Shown: piece by piece, positions 38,901 through 46,071 of the stretch
How positions within the stretch are numbered: the first letter of the stretch is position 1
Layout: each line of letters begins with the position of its first letter
Assembly: GCF_000420485.1 (NCBI RefSeq)
Contig: NZ_ATVA01000011.1
Span: 434,001-498,000 of the forward strand
Origin: Paucidesulfovibrio longus DSM 6739
GTDB lineage: Bacteria > Desulfobacterota > Desulfovibrionia > Desulfovibrionales > Desulfovibrionaceae
DNA: 64,000 nucleotides
Direction of reading: 5' to 3'
Made by a program: the position numbers and the translations under genes
The notes under the pieces: model-generated
Database searches by the model: none
The model's input: the letters and a program-made list of their open reading frames with translations, nothing else
What the model was told of the DNA's origin: nothing

Positions 38901-39110
38901 GAGCCGGACTTGCGGAAAGTGTTCGAGGAGTTTTATCAAGTGAGTGCGGGCCGGACCGGAAAAACTCCGGGCACCGGGCTGGGCCTGCCCCTGTCCGCCC
39001 AGCTCCTGGCGCTGCATGGCGGTGCCATCTGGGCCGAGAGCCGGGGCGAGGGTCAGGGCAGCCGGTTTACGTTCGTGCTCCCTGCGGACGCATGGCAGGG
39101 CAAAGGGTAA
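35928..39110 (+). CDS. Membrane PAS-sensor histidine kinase
   Basis: A 1060-residue hybrid-free kinase. Predicted order: TM1 (residues 10-32), a periplasmic sensor of about 280 residues, probably of the Cache type, TM2 (315-338) and HAMP (342-395). Three PAS domains start near 419, 547 and 664. HisKA has the phospho-acceptor His at residue 817 (SMSHELRTPLNAIIGF), and HATPase_c has the N box (VVFNLLSNASKF) and the G1 box VTDSGIGL. The ATG at 35928 follows GGAG. It is the first gene of a four-gene cassette whose other members are a receiver, a second kinase and a receiver-HD-GYP. The ligand is not predictable. Confidence 0.85.
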   Translation: MILKSLGIRWRLVALTVLTLIPVFAAGLGLTTYFVYRGQDLEMRKSEEALVQAAQAYLQGRMEMARLDTIFLANSPYVQTLFEKHAWGGGTGETESLDALLSGFMESKRIYAQLRILDATGWERYRLDYKNGRVERLPQDRLQFKRNRYYFQEAMLTPPGSVYVSRLDLNREQGKVELPATSMLRFIAPVQRPTGETGGLFVLNYTGDWLLSDLVQSMPHRSGFWVVVKDDGSYVYHDRDPGRNWGGPDSLDTGMSLFRDFPEEASLLLRGETATVRFNEGEWLATPLNVSLGRPDETLTLVHISERPSPAAAFRNISWLVFLVPVGAFLGGLTIALYGGAAVSRPLLSLKKAMSGFASGNRKLRSNVRSSDEIGVLSDIFNDMAERLEMLYENLEDQVRSRTEELEWTNSRLARSEAVNAAIIDNTLEGIISADLQGRIIGFNKAAERIFGYSAGEAIGQPLSILQPSPHSEEHAKYIERYLRTGGPHIIGKGRELIGMHKDGSTFPVQLGISDVTVGDQRFFTAVLRDMTEIRNTQQELVWSEMRFRATFEQAAVGIAHVGLDGSWLLFNDRLCSIVGYSREELMGRTFQDITHPDDLEKDLELVGKVLSGEIDNYSMEKRYVGKQGEIVWVNLTVSLLRDDDGKPVHFISVLEDISERKRMDETLRRTRLSIDRSGEGIYWVRPDGTFFDVNEGAARLLGIPREELLRMGLWDLDPDFNLQSWPERFQEHRSLGGMRFEARHRRAGGTLIPVEVVTYYQEFDGEPFLCCFVSDIGQRKDAEQKLIRAKDEAEQARQTAEAASQAKSNFLASMSHELRTPLNAIIGFAEVMQDKYFGPLTAKQEEYVGDILQSGHHLLSLINDILELSKIEAGKMELLPSRFDLDMLLSTSLIYIREKASRHGIDLRLDLRPDLGLINADERKIKQVVFNLLSNASKFTPDGGSIVLSARRLSADEAKGMVPEPLRGGLSDDDGDWLEVAVTDSGIGLKEPDLRKVFEEFYQVSAGRTGKTPGTGLGLPLSAQLLALHGGAIWAESRGEGQGSRFTFVLPADAWQGKG

Positions 39111-39135
39111 CATGCAGGAAACGAGGAGTGGCGGC

Positions 39136-39501
39136 ATGCCGAAAAGCGTGCTTATCGTAGAGGATGATCCGCGCAGCCGCAGGCTGGTCAAGGATTTGGT
39201 GGAAGCCAAGGGGTATCAGGCGCTGGAGGCGGTCAACGGCCGCGAGGGCGTGGACCTCGCCCGGAAGAGCGCTCCGGATTTGATTCTCATGGATATCCAG
39301 ATGCCCGTCATGGACGGTCTGGAGGCGATCCGTCATATTCGCGAAACGCCGGGTCTGGACAAGACGCCCATCGTGGTGCTCACGGCCTTTTCCATGCCCA
39401 CCGAGGAGGAAGAGATCCGGGCCTCCGGCTGCGACGAATACATGAGCAAACCCATCGACACGCGCAGGCTGGTGAAGATGTTTCAGGACTACCTCGCATG
39501 A
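39136..39501 (+). CDS. Single-domain response regulator (CheY-like)
   Basis: A 121-residue receiver domain without output domain. It has the acidic pair (LIVEDDPRS), the phospho-acceptor Asp in LILMDIQMPVMDG, the conserved Thr/Ser switch (VVLTAF) and the Lys in YMSKPID. The start at 39136 is preceded by GAGGAG; an in-frame ATG at 39112 lacks a good site. Its 3' end overlaps the next kinase by 4 bp (ATGA). It may shuttle phosphoryl groups between the two kinases or to another target. Confidence 0.88.
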   Translation: MPKSVLIVEDDPRSRRLVKDLVEAKGYQALEAVNGREGVDLARKSAPDLILMDIQMPVMDGLEAIRHIRETPGLDKTPIVVLTAFSMPTEEEEIRASGCDEYMSKPIDTRRLVKMFQDYLA

Positions 39502-40988
39502 CAACGGGTTTCAGGCCGGAGGCGGGCGGGCGGGCGGAACGCCCCAAGCTGAGCAGGTTTCGACTGCGCTTGTCGTTCTTCTTCTGGGCCGGGCTCGCTG
39601 TCGCCCTCGCCTTGACGATTTTCGGAATCCATCTCGTCCAGGACATGGAAGAGCGCTACCGCATGCATGTCGGCATGGAGAGCGAGCTCATGCGCATCCT
39701 TGACCGCCTGCGTCTTGGCGAAGAGGGCGCCGTGTCCTCTCTGCTGGAGTCCACCCTTCCCGAGAGCATTCTCTTTTATGGAGGGGACTTCGAGCAGATC
39801 CAGGAAAACATGGATCGGCTCATGCGCAGGACGGAAGAACTCTCCCAGGCGCTGGGAGTGCCGGCTTCGACGATGTTCCGCGCGCAGTGGGCCTCCCTCG
39901 CCGAGCAGGAGCGGCGCATTTTCGAGCTGGCCTCCGCTGGGAAAGAAGCAGAGGCGCAGGCTTTGCTCGGCTCCGAGCCCTTCCGGCAGGCGCGGTCCGA
40001 TTTTACCGGGGCGTTGGACGCGGCGGACGCGCTGATAGCGCAGCGCCACGCCGCGGACATGAAAACCCAGTTTGAAAGGGGGAAAAGCTCATTGGTGGCC
40101 GGCGCCGCCATGATCCTTCTCCTGCTCTCGCTCTGGGGCGGAGTATTTTATCAGTATCGGCGGTATCTGCGCCAGCTCTCGGAAAGCCGCTCCGAGCTGG
40201 CCTCGGCCAAGGCCGAGGCCGAGGGCGCGAACCAGGCCAAATCGCTTTTTCTCGCCAGCGTCAGCCACGAGCTGCGCACGCCGTTGAATGCGGTCATGGG
40301 GTTTTCCCAAATGCTCCAGGACGAGTACTACGGCCCCCTGAACGAGAAGCAGGCCGAATACGTCAACGACATCGTGCAGGGAGCGTTTCAGCTCAACATG
40401 CTGATCGGCGAGGTGCTCGACCTGGCCCGGGTGGACATGAGCAGCGGCGTATTGTCGATCAGTCCGGTGCGTCCAGGCGACCTGGTGGAACGCACCCTGA
40501 CCCTGGCGCGCGACAGGGCGCTGCAATGCGGGGTTCAAGTGGAATCCGAAGTGGAGGAGCTGCCCACGGTGGCCCTTGATCGGAACAAGATCCGGCAGGC
40601 GCTGCTGAGCATGGTCGACAACGGTCTTCGGCTTTTCGGGGCGGGCGGGCGAATCGTGCTCCGGGCGCGGCGTGCGGACGCCGAGGAAGCAAGGCGTGCC
40701 GGACTCGTCGACGGGCCTGTGCTGCTGTATGTGGTCGAGGGCAGGGGCGGCGGCCTGAACAGCCAGGAGTGCCGCGACGTGTTCAAGCCGTTTTTCAAAC
40801 TGCCGCGGGAAGCGGCGGACGGCTGGGCCGGAGTGGGATCAGGGTTGGCCTTGGTGCGGAAATACGCGGAGCTGCATGGCGGTGCGGCCTGGATCGAGAG
40901 CGAGGGCCCCGGCAAGGGAGCCGGCATCGTGCTGGCCCTGCCCATGAATGGCGGGATGATGCCTGGTCCCGAGGAGAATGCGAGATGA
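39498..40988 (+). CDS. Membrane histidine kinase with divergent ATPase motif
   Basis: A 496-residue kinase with TM1 (about residues 26-48), a helical periplasmic sensor of about 145 residues and TM2 (about 195-215). A coiled linker leads to HisKA with the His at residue 257 (SVSHELRTPLNAVMGF). The C-terminal ATPase region is divergent: the N box reads LLSMVDNGLRLF and the G1 region reads VVEGRGGGLN, where the usual Asp of DxGxG is Glu. The G2-like GVGSGLALVRKYAELHGG is kept. ATP binding may therefore be weak or altered. It is coupled at both ends by ATGA overlaps. Confidence 0.8.
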   Translation: MTTGFRPEAGGRAERPKLSRFRLRLSFFFWAGLAVALALTIFGIHLVQDMEERYRMHVGMESELMRILDRLRLGEEGAVSSLLESTLPESILFYGGDFEQIQENMDRLMRRTEELSQALGVPASTMFRAQWASLAEQERRIFELASAGKEAEAQALLGSEPFRQARSDFTGALDAADALIAQRHAADMKTQFERGKSSLVAGAAMILLLLSLWGGVFYQYRRYLRQLSESRSELASAKAEAEGANQAKSLFLASVSHELRTPLNAVMGFSQMLQDEYYGPLNEKQAEYVNDIVQGAFQLNMLIGEVLDLARVDMSSGVLSISPVRPGDLVERTLTLARDRALQCGVQVESEVEELPTVALDRNKIRQALLSMVDNGLRLFGAGGRIVLRARRADAEEARRAGLVDGPVLLYVVEGRGGGLNSQECRDVFKPFFKLPREAADGWAGVGSGLALVRKYAELHGGAAWIESEGPGKGAGIVLALPMNGGMMPGPEENAR

Positions 40989-42097
40989 AAGTGGAAACCG
41001 TTCGCCGACCCGTCATCCTGGTCGTGGATGACGATGATCGCAACCGCAGGCTGCTTGAGGCGTTGCTGATCCCGGCGGGGTACGAGGTGATCATGGCCGC
41101 CGACGGCGGCGACGCCGTGGAAAGGGCCCTTGCCGACTGTCCGGATGTGATCCTCATGGACGTGATGATGCCGAGGATGAACGGCTTCGAGGCGACCCGC
41201 AGAATCAAGATGGACCCGGACGCCCGGATCGTTCCCGTGGTCATGGTCACCAGCCTGGACGCCGTTTCGGACCGCGTGCAGGCCATGGAGTCCGGCGCGG
41301 ACGACTTCCTGACCAAGCCCGTGGACAAGAGCGAGCTGCTGGCCCGCGTGCGCACGCTGGTCAAGGTCAAGGCCTATTCGGACCACCTGCGCAATTATCA
41401 GCGCGAGCTGGAGGCGGAGGTCGAGCGCAAGACAAGGCAGCTTTCAAACGCCCTGTCCAATCTCAAGTCCTCTTCATTGAACACCATTTTTCGGCTTTCG
41501 CGCACGGCGGAATTCAAGGACGAGGACACCGGAGCGCACATCCAACGCATGAGCCATTCCTCGGCGGCCATGGCCAGAGGCCTCGGCCTGCCGGAAACCG
41601 TGGTGGACCGTATTCTTTACGCGGCTCCGCTGCACGACATCGGCAAGGTCGGCATACCCGACAGGATTCTGCTCAAGCCGGGCAAGCTCGACCCCGACGA
41701 ATGGGAAATCATGAAGCGGCACACGATCATCGGCGCGCGCATCCTTGAAGGCGACAGCTCCGGCATCCTGCGCCTGGGAGAAGTCATCGCCCTGAACCAC
41801 CATGAACGCTGGGACGGCAAGGGCTACCCCAACGGCAAGGCCGGACGGAGCATCCCGCTCGCGGCGCGCATCGTGTCCGTTGCGGACGTGTTCGACGCCC
41901 TGCTTTCCCGCAGACCGTACAAAGAGCCGTTTTCAGTGGATAAATCTCTTGAGATCATTCGGGAATGGCGCGGCCTGAATTTCGATCCCGCGGTCGTGGA
42001 CGTCTTCTTTTCCGTTCTTGACGAGATCATGGACATCCGCGATTCGTTCCGGGACGAGGAGTGCCACGGTCTTTCATGCGTGGACGACGCGGGGTGA
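40985..42097 (+). CDS. Response regulator with HD-GYP phosphodiesterase domain
   Basis: A 370-residue protein: receiver (residues 8-125; LVVDDDDRN, ILMDVMMPRMNG with the Asp, FLTKPVDKSE), a coiled linker, then an HD-GYP domain (about 160-350). The catalytic residues are intact: HDIGKVGIPDRILLKPGKL and HHERWDGKGYPNG. HD-GYP domains hydrolyse cyclic di-GMP (to pGpG or GMP). It is the last gene of the first sensory cassette and would be driven by the two upstream kinases. A strong terminator follows. Confidence 0.92.
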   Translation: MKVETVRRPVILVVDDDDRNRRLLEALLIPAGYEVIMAADGGDAVERALADCPDVILMDVMMPRMNGFEATRRIKMDPDARIVPVVMVTSLDAVSDRVQAMESGADDFLTKPVDKSELLARVRTLVKVKAYSDHLRNYQRELEAEVERKTRQLSNALSNLKSSSLNTIFRLSRTAEFKDEDTGAHIQRMSHSSAAMARGLGLPETVVDRILYAAPLHDIGKVGIPDRILLKPGKLDPDEWEIMKRHTIIGARILEGDSSGILRLGEVIALNHHERWDGKGYPNGKAGRSIPLAARIVSVADVFDALLSRRPYKEPFSVDKSLEIIREWRGLNFDPAVVDVFFSVLDEIMDIRDSFRDEECHGLSCVDDAG

Positions 42098-42138
42098 TCC
42101 GCGCGGGATCGCGTCCCCGAAGCCGTTTTGCGCGTGGG

Positions 42139-42161
42139 AAAGGCCCGAAAGGGCCTTTTTT
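42139..42161 (+). terminator. Rho-independent terminator of the first signalling cassette
   Basis: AAGGCCC-GAAA-GGGCCTT forms a short GC stem with a stable GAAA tetraloop and is followed by a run of six T residues (42156-42161). Confidence 0.9.
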
Positions 42162-42178
42162 CATGCGGAAATTCCGAC

Positions 42179-42206
42179 TTGGACAAATGCGCGATTCTCG
42201 TATAAG
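42179..42206 (+). promoter_or_regulatory. Sigma-70 promoter upstream of the NSS transporter
   Basis: TTGGAC (42179-42184) and TATAAG (42201-42206) have a 16-bp spacer. A second, extended -10 element TG-G-TATAAT lies at 42227-42235 without a clear -35, so two start points are possible. Confidence 0.55.
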
Positions 42207-42255
42207 TTCCCTCTCCTTTGGCGTAATGGTATAATTTCAATATTGAATTTGACGT

Positions 42256-42296
42256 TTTTCGCAGAATGGGAAGGCGTTTTTTTTCTTCTGCGAAAA
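42256..42296 (+). promoter_or_regulatory. Leader hairpin before the NSS transporter
   Basis: Arms TTTTCGCAGAA (42256-42266) and TTCTGCGAAAA (42286-42296) pair perfectly across 11 bp, with a loop that contains eight T residues. It lies 22 bases before the ATG. It could be an RNA control element or an operator. Confidence 0.4.
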
Positions 42297-42318
42297 TAAG
42301 AGGCAAGCGAGAAGACAC

Positions 42319-43827
42319 ATGAGCAAACGTGAGACCTGGAGTTCCCGCACCGGCTTCATCCTGGCTGCTGTCGGGTCCGCCATCGGGCTGGGAAACATCT
42401 GGCGCTTTCCCTACATGGTGTATGAGAACGGCGGGGGAGCCTTCCTGATACCCTACTTTGTGGCCATGCTGGCTGCGGGCATCCCCTTCATCATCCTGGA
42501 GTTCGGCCTGGGGCACCGCTTTCGCGGTTCCGCGCCCAAGATCTTCGCCTCCATATCCCGCCGCATGGAATGGCTAGGCTGGTGGCAGGTGCTTGTGGCC
42601 GCTGTCATCTCCACGTATTACGTCGTGGTCATTTCCTGGGCCGTCAACTACTTCCTGCTTTCCTTCAGCCTCGGCTGGGGCGATGCGCCCAAGGACTTTT
42701 TCTTCGGCAATTTCCTCGGATTGACGGACTCGCCCTTGACCATGGGCGGGGTGAACCTGCCGGTGTTCTGGGGGGTTGTCGGAGCCTGGCTGGTGACCTA
42801 CGTGGCCGTGTTCACGGGAGTGCGCGGCGGGGTGGAGCGGGCCAACAAGATCTTCATGCCGGTGCTCTTCGTGCTCGTGCTGGTCTTCATCGCGCGCGGG
42901 CTGATGCTGCCCGGAGCGGGCGAGGGGCTGGAATGGCTCTTCCGTCCGGATTTTTCGGCGCTGTTGGATTATTCTGTCTGGGCCGACGCCTTCGGACAGA
43001 TCTTCTACAGCCTGTCCATCGGCTTCGCCATCATGCTGGCCTATTCCAGCTATCTGCCTTCGCGTTCGGACATCGCCAACAACGGCTGCATGACCGTGTT
43101 CATCAACTGCGGCTTCTCCATGCTTGCCGGTCTGATGATCTTCAGCGTGCTCGGCTACATGGCCCACCAGCAGGGCGTTCCCGTGAGCGAAGTGGCCGGC
43201 TCCGGCGTGGGCCTCGCTTTCGTGACGCTGCCCACGGCCGTGAACCTGATGCCCATGCCCGTGTTCTTCGGCGCGCTGTTCTTTCTGGCGCTGGTCGTGG
43301 CCGGGCTTTCGTCCCAGATCTCCATTGCCGAGGCCGTGGTCTCGGCGGTCATGGACAAGCTCGACCTTTCCCGCCGTGTCGCGGCCACGCTCTTCTGCCT
43401 TGGGGGACTCCTGGTCAGCATGGCCTTCACCACGGGCGGCGGTCTCTACCTGCTCGACATCGTGGACCACTTCATCAACAACTACGGCGTGCTGCTGGGC
43501 GGTCTCGTGGAAATCGTGTTCATCGCCTGGTTTTGCGACCTGGACAGCCTGCGCAAGCACATCAACAATCTCTCGGAGTTTTCCGTGGGCGGTCTTTGGA
43601 CCCTCTGCCTGCGGTTGATCGTGCCGCTGATGCTCGGCGCCATTTGCGTGAGCAACTTCGTGGGCGACCTGAGCGTGAACTACGAGGGCTACGCGACCAA
43701 GGCCATCGTGCTTTTCGGTTGGCTGGTGCTGGCGGCCTGCGCCCTGCTCGCGGTGATTCTGCCGCTGGGCAAGGGCGCTTTCGGTGTGGGAGCCGCCCGG
43801 AACGCGAACTTCATGCGGAGGAGGTAG
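42319..43827 (+). CDS. Sodium-dependent transporter, NSS/SNF family
   Basis: A 502-residue polytopic inner-membrane protein of the neurotransmitter:sodium symporter family (LeuT fold), which imports amino acids with Na+. The N-terminal GSAIGLGNIWRFPYMVYENGGGAF is the family signature that forms the Na+ and substrate sites. At least 11 hydrophobic segments follow. It is followed 3 bp later by a 33-residue MetS-like gene, which suggests a methionine/alanine or broad hydrophobic amino acid importer of the MetP type; the substrate itself cannot be read from sequence. Confidence 0.92.
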   Translation: MSKRETWSSRTGFILAAVGSAIGLGNIWRFPYMVYENGGGAFLIPYFVAMLAAGIPFIILEFGLGHRFRGSAPKIFASISRRMEWLGWWQVLVAAVISTYYVVVISWAVNYFLLSFSLGWGDAPKDFFFGNFLGLTDSPLTMGGVNLPVFWGVVGAWLVTYVAVFTGVRGGVERANKIFMPVLFVLVLVFIARGLMLPGAGEGLEWLFRPDFSALLDYSVWADAFGQIFYSLSIGFAIMLAYSSYLPSRSDIANNGCMTVFINCGFSMLAGLMIFSVLGYMAHQQGVPVSEVAGSGVGLAFVTLPTAVNLMPMPVFFGALFFLALVVAGLSSQISIAEAVVSAVMDKLDLSRRVAATLFCLGGLLVSMAFTTGGGLYLLDIVDHFINNYGVLLGGLVEIVFIAWFCDLDSLRKHINNLSEFSVGGLWTLCLRLIVPLMLGAICVSNFVGDLSVNYEGYATKAIVLFGWLVLAACALLAVILPLGKGAFGVGAARNANFMRRR

Positions 43828-43830
43828 ACC

Positions 43831-43932
43831 ATGTCTTTCGGAGCCATCGCCATGATGATCTTCGGGCTCGGCGTGACCTGGGGCGGAGCCGTGCTCTGCC
43901 TGCGGCGGGCCATGCGCGGCGCGCGAAAGTAG
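43831..43932 (+). CDS. MetS-like small subunit of NSS transporter
   Basis: A 33-residue ORF, beginning MSFGAIAMMIFGLGVTWGG and ending in a basic RRAMRGARK tail. It is a single transmembrane helix with a positive end, as in the small MetS partner of the MetP transporter of Corynebacterium. GGAGGAGG at 43817-43824 gives a strong ribosome binding site for the ATG at 43831, 3 bp after the transporter stop codon. Confidence 0.8.
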   Translation: MSFGAIAMMIFGLGVTWGGAVLCLRRAMRGARK

Positions 43933-43980
43933 TGCCGCGGGCCGCTTGCGGAGCAGCGGCCGAAAACGAGGCTTGAACGG

Positions 43981-44018
43981 ACGGGCCGGACGCCATTGAG
44001 GGTGTCCGGCCCGTTTTC
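43981..44018. terminator. Bidirectional terminator between metS and the DUF4197 gene
   Basis: An 11-bp perfect stem (43981-43991 with 44004-44014), extended by 3 more pairs, is followed by TTTTCT on the plus strand. It separates two convergent genes. Confidence 0.65.
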
Positions 44019-44024
44019 TATTCG

Positions 44025-44789
44025 CTAGTTCACAGCTCCGAAGACCTTCTTGAGCAGATCCGTTGTCCGTGCTGCGGGATTCTCGCGGATTTTGGCCTCT
44101 TCCTCGGCCATGACCTTGAAGAGCCCGGCCACGGTCTTTTCCGTGACGTAGCCGTCCAGGTCGAACCAGTCCTTGCCCATCATGGCGCCGATGGAGGACA
44201 CGCCCGAGGTCAGCTCCTTGTAGCGCTGGGTGACGCCCACGGTTTCCATGGCCGAGGAAACCAGCGGGCGGATGCGTTCGGTAAGGTCCGTCGTGCTCGT
44301 GCGCTTGAAATAGCTGGTGGCGGCGTCGTCCGGCCCTTCGAGAATCCCCTTGGCGTCTTCGATGCTCATGGCCTTGATGGCTTTGGTGAACACGTCCACG
44401 GTTTCGGGCACCGCCTTTTCCGCCGCGTTGTTCATGGATTCGACAAAGGCGGTGGCGAGTTCGCCTTTGCCTGCGGCCTCGGCGATCTGTTGCGCCTTGC
44501 TCAGGGAGCCGGGCAAGGGGATGCGCACTTCCGGGTTGTCCAGGAAGCCGCCCGGCTTGCCGAGGAAGGCCACGGATTCGTCCACGGCCTTGTTCAGGGC
44601 CTCCTTGAGACCCGCCACGATGTCCGAGTTCGTAAGCGAAGAAGTTCCGCTGCCGGAATCGGCGGGGGAGAGCGCCTTGTTCGCGGTGTCGAGCACGCCT
44701 TCCAGCGAAATGGCTCCCGACGAAGCGGGCAACAGCAGCAATGCGGAAAGCAGCAACAGCGCCGCGCCGCGTAATCCTTTCTTGTTCAT
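44025..44789 (-). CDS. DUF4197 exported protein
   Basis: A 254-residue protein with a signal peptide (MNKKGLRGAALLLLSALLLL...SSGAIS), hence periplasmic or cell-surface. The body matches DUF4197: ILxxGLKEALNKAVDESVAFLGKPGGFLDNPEVRIPLP, the segment KAMSIEDAKGILEGPDDAATSYFKR and the C-terminal KDWFDLDGYVTEKTVAGLF...EEAKIRENPAARTTDLLKKVF. No function is known. I chose the ATG at 44789, which has a GGAGC site and starts the signal peptide; a longer frame upstream is rejected. Confidence 0.85.
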   Translation of the reverse strand: MNKKGLRGAALLLLSALLLLPASSGAISLEGVLDTANKALSPADSGSGTSSLTNSDIVAGLKEALNKAVDESVAFLGKPGGFLDNPEVRIPLPGSLSKAQQIAEAAGKGELATAFVESMNNAAEKAVPETVDVFTKAIKAMSIEDAKGILEGPDDAATSYFKRTSTTDLTERIRPLVSSAMETVGVTQRYKELTSGVSSIGAMMGKDWFDLDGYVTEKTVAGLFKVMAEEEAKIRENPAARTTDLLKKVFGAVN

Positions 44790-44961
44790 GGCTTTGCTCC
44801 GGTTGGGGTGATGGTCTTTGGAAACATAGCAGCCTTTTCCAGAAAGAACCATTGCCGGAACGCCAAGGGGCACTGTCGGTATGGAACTTCGAATCCGGGA
44901 AAGACGCTGGAAATTCGTTCCGCAAGTTGTATTGCTTCCCGTTGTGCCGTATCCTGGGAGC

Positions 44962-45999
44962 ATGAAGAGAGTCTCCTCGCGACTGCTGCTGCTGGTGCTG
45001 CTCCATTTGCTGCTCGTTCTCGTGGACGGGGCGTACTTTTATCATCAGATGACCTCAACCAGAGATGATGCGCAGATCATCAATTATGCCGGAGTGCTGC
45101 GCGGGTCCATGCAGCGACTGGCAAAACTGGCGGCGCTGGGGCAGTCGGACGAAAGACTGGTGCGGAACGTCGATGAACTTATGGGCGAATTCGAGCGTGC
45201 CGACGAAGGCTATGCCATCGGCATGGAATCCGATCGCTTCAAGGCCAGAATCGACGCCGTGCGGACCGCTTGGGACGACTTGCGTCTGACCGTGCAGAGG
45301 TACGGCAGCCATCCGGGACCGGAAACCCGCAGGGACTTGCTCCTGGCCAGCGAGGTCGCCTGGGACAAGGCCGACCAGGCCGTGTTCACGGCCCAGGCAA
45401 TCGCCGAGCAGAAATGGAGCCGCAACATGTTCGGAATGGGCCTGCTGGTGCTCAATCTTCCCCTGCTGGCGGCCATCTTCTGGATCGTGCGCAGCATCGT
45501 GCGCGGCAGGCTGGAATACGGCGCTGCGCATGATGAGCTGACCGGCGCCTACAATCGTTTCATCTTCAACGACATGATCAAGGCGCTTCTGAACGAGGCG
45601 AACCGGTACGGCCGTCCGTTTTCCTACCTGGTTTTGGATCTGGACCACTTCAAGCGCATCAACGACAACTACGGGCACGGCGAGGGCGACAGCGTGCTCC
45701 GCAAGGTGGTGCAGGCCGTGAACGACGTCCTCAGGGGCAGCGATATGCTTTTTCGCATCGGCGGAGAGGAGTTCATTGTGCTCCTGCCGGAAGCCGAATT
45801 GGCACAGGCCGCCGTCGTTGCCGAGAAGATCCGCGCCCTGGTGGAACGCACGAAAATGGACTGCGGGGAGATCGTGACGGTGAGTCTCGGCGTTACGGAA
45901 TTTCGTTCGGGCGACGGACCTGAGAGTCTCTTCAACCGTGCGGACAAGCTCCTGTTTTTAGCCAAGAAGGAAGGGCGCAACCGTTTTCGCCAGGGCTGA
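44962..45999 (+). CDS. Diguanylate cyclase with integral-membrane sensor
   Basis: A 345-residue protein with TM1 (residues 6-28), a helical periplasmic region with heptad-like pattern (a PilJ/type-IV sensor-like four-helix region is possible), TM2 (about 155-178) and a GGDEF domain from about 190. The active site reads GGEEF (RIGGEEFIVLLPEA) and an RGSD inhibitory I site lies 5 residues before it, so it should make cyclic di-GMP with product inhibition. ATG 44962 follows GGGAG. It lies between the two signalling cassettes, and a terminator follows directly. Confidence 0.92.
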   Translation: MKRVSSRLLLLVLLHLLLVLVDGAYFYHQMTSTRDDAQIINYAGVLRGSMQRLAKLAALGQSDERLVRNVDELMGEFERADEGYAIGMESDRFKARIDAVRTAWDDLRLTVQRYGSHPGPETRRDLLLASEVAWDKADQAVFTAQAIAEQKWSRNMFGMGLLVLNLPLLAAIFWIVRSIVRGRLEYGAAHDELTGAYNRFIFNDMIKALLNEANRYGRPFSYLVLDLDHFKRINDNYGHGEGDSVLRKVVQAVNDVLRGSDMLFRIGGEEFIVLLPEAELAQAAVVAEKIRALVERTKMDCGEIVTVSLGVTEFRSGDGPESLFNRADKLLFLAKKEGRNRFRQG

Positions 46000-46028
46000 G
46001 CATTGGTGCGCTGGCGGGCGCATCTGCG

Positions 46029-46060
46029 GCGGCGACCCCGACCTGGGTCGCCGCTTTTTT
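46029..46060 (+). terminator. Rho-independent terminator after the diguanylate cyclase
   Basis: A perfect 10-bp stem (GCGGCGACCC/GGGTCGCCGC) with a 6-base loop is followed by six T residues. Confidence 0.9.
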
Positions 46061-46071
46061 GTGCGGTTCGG

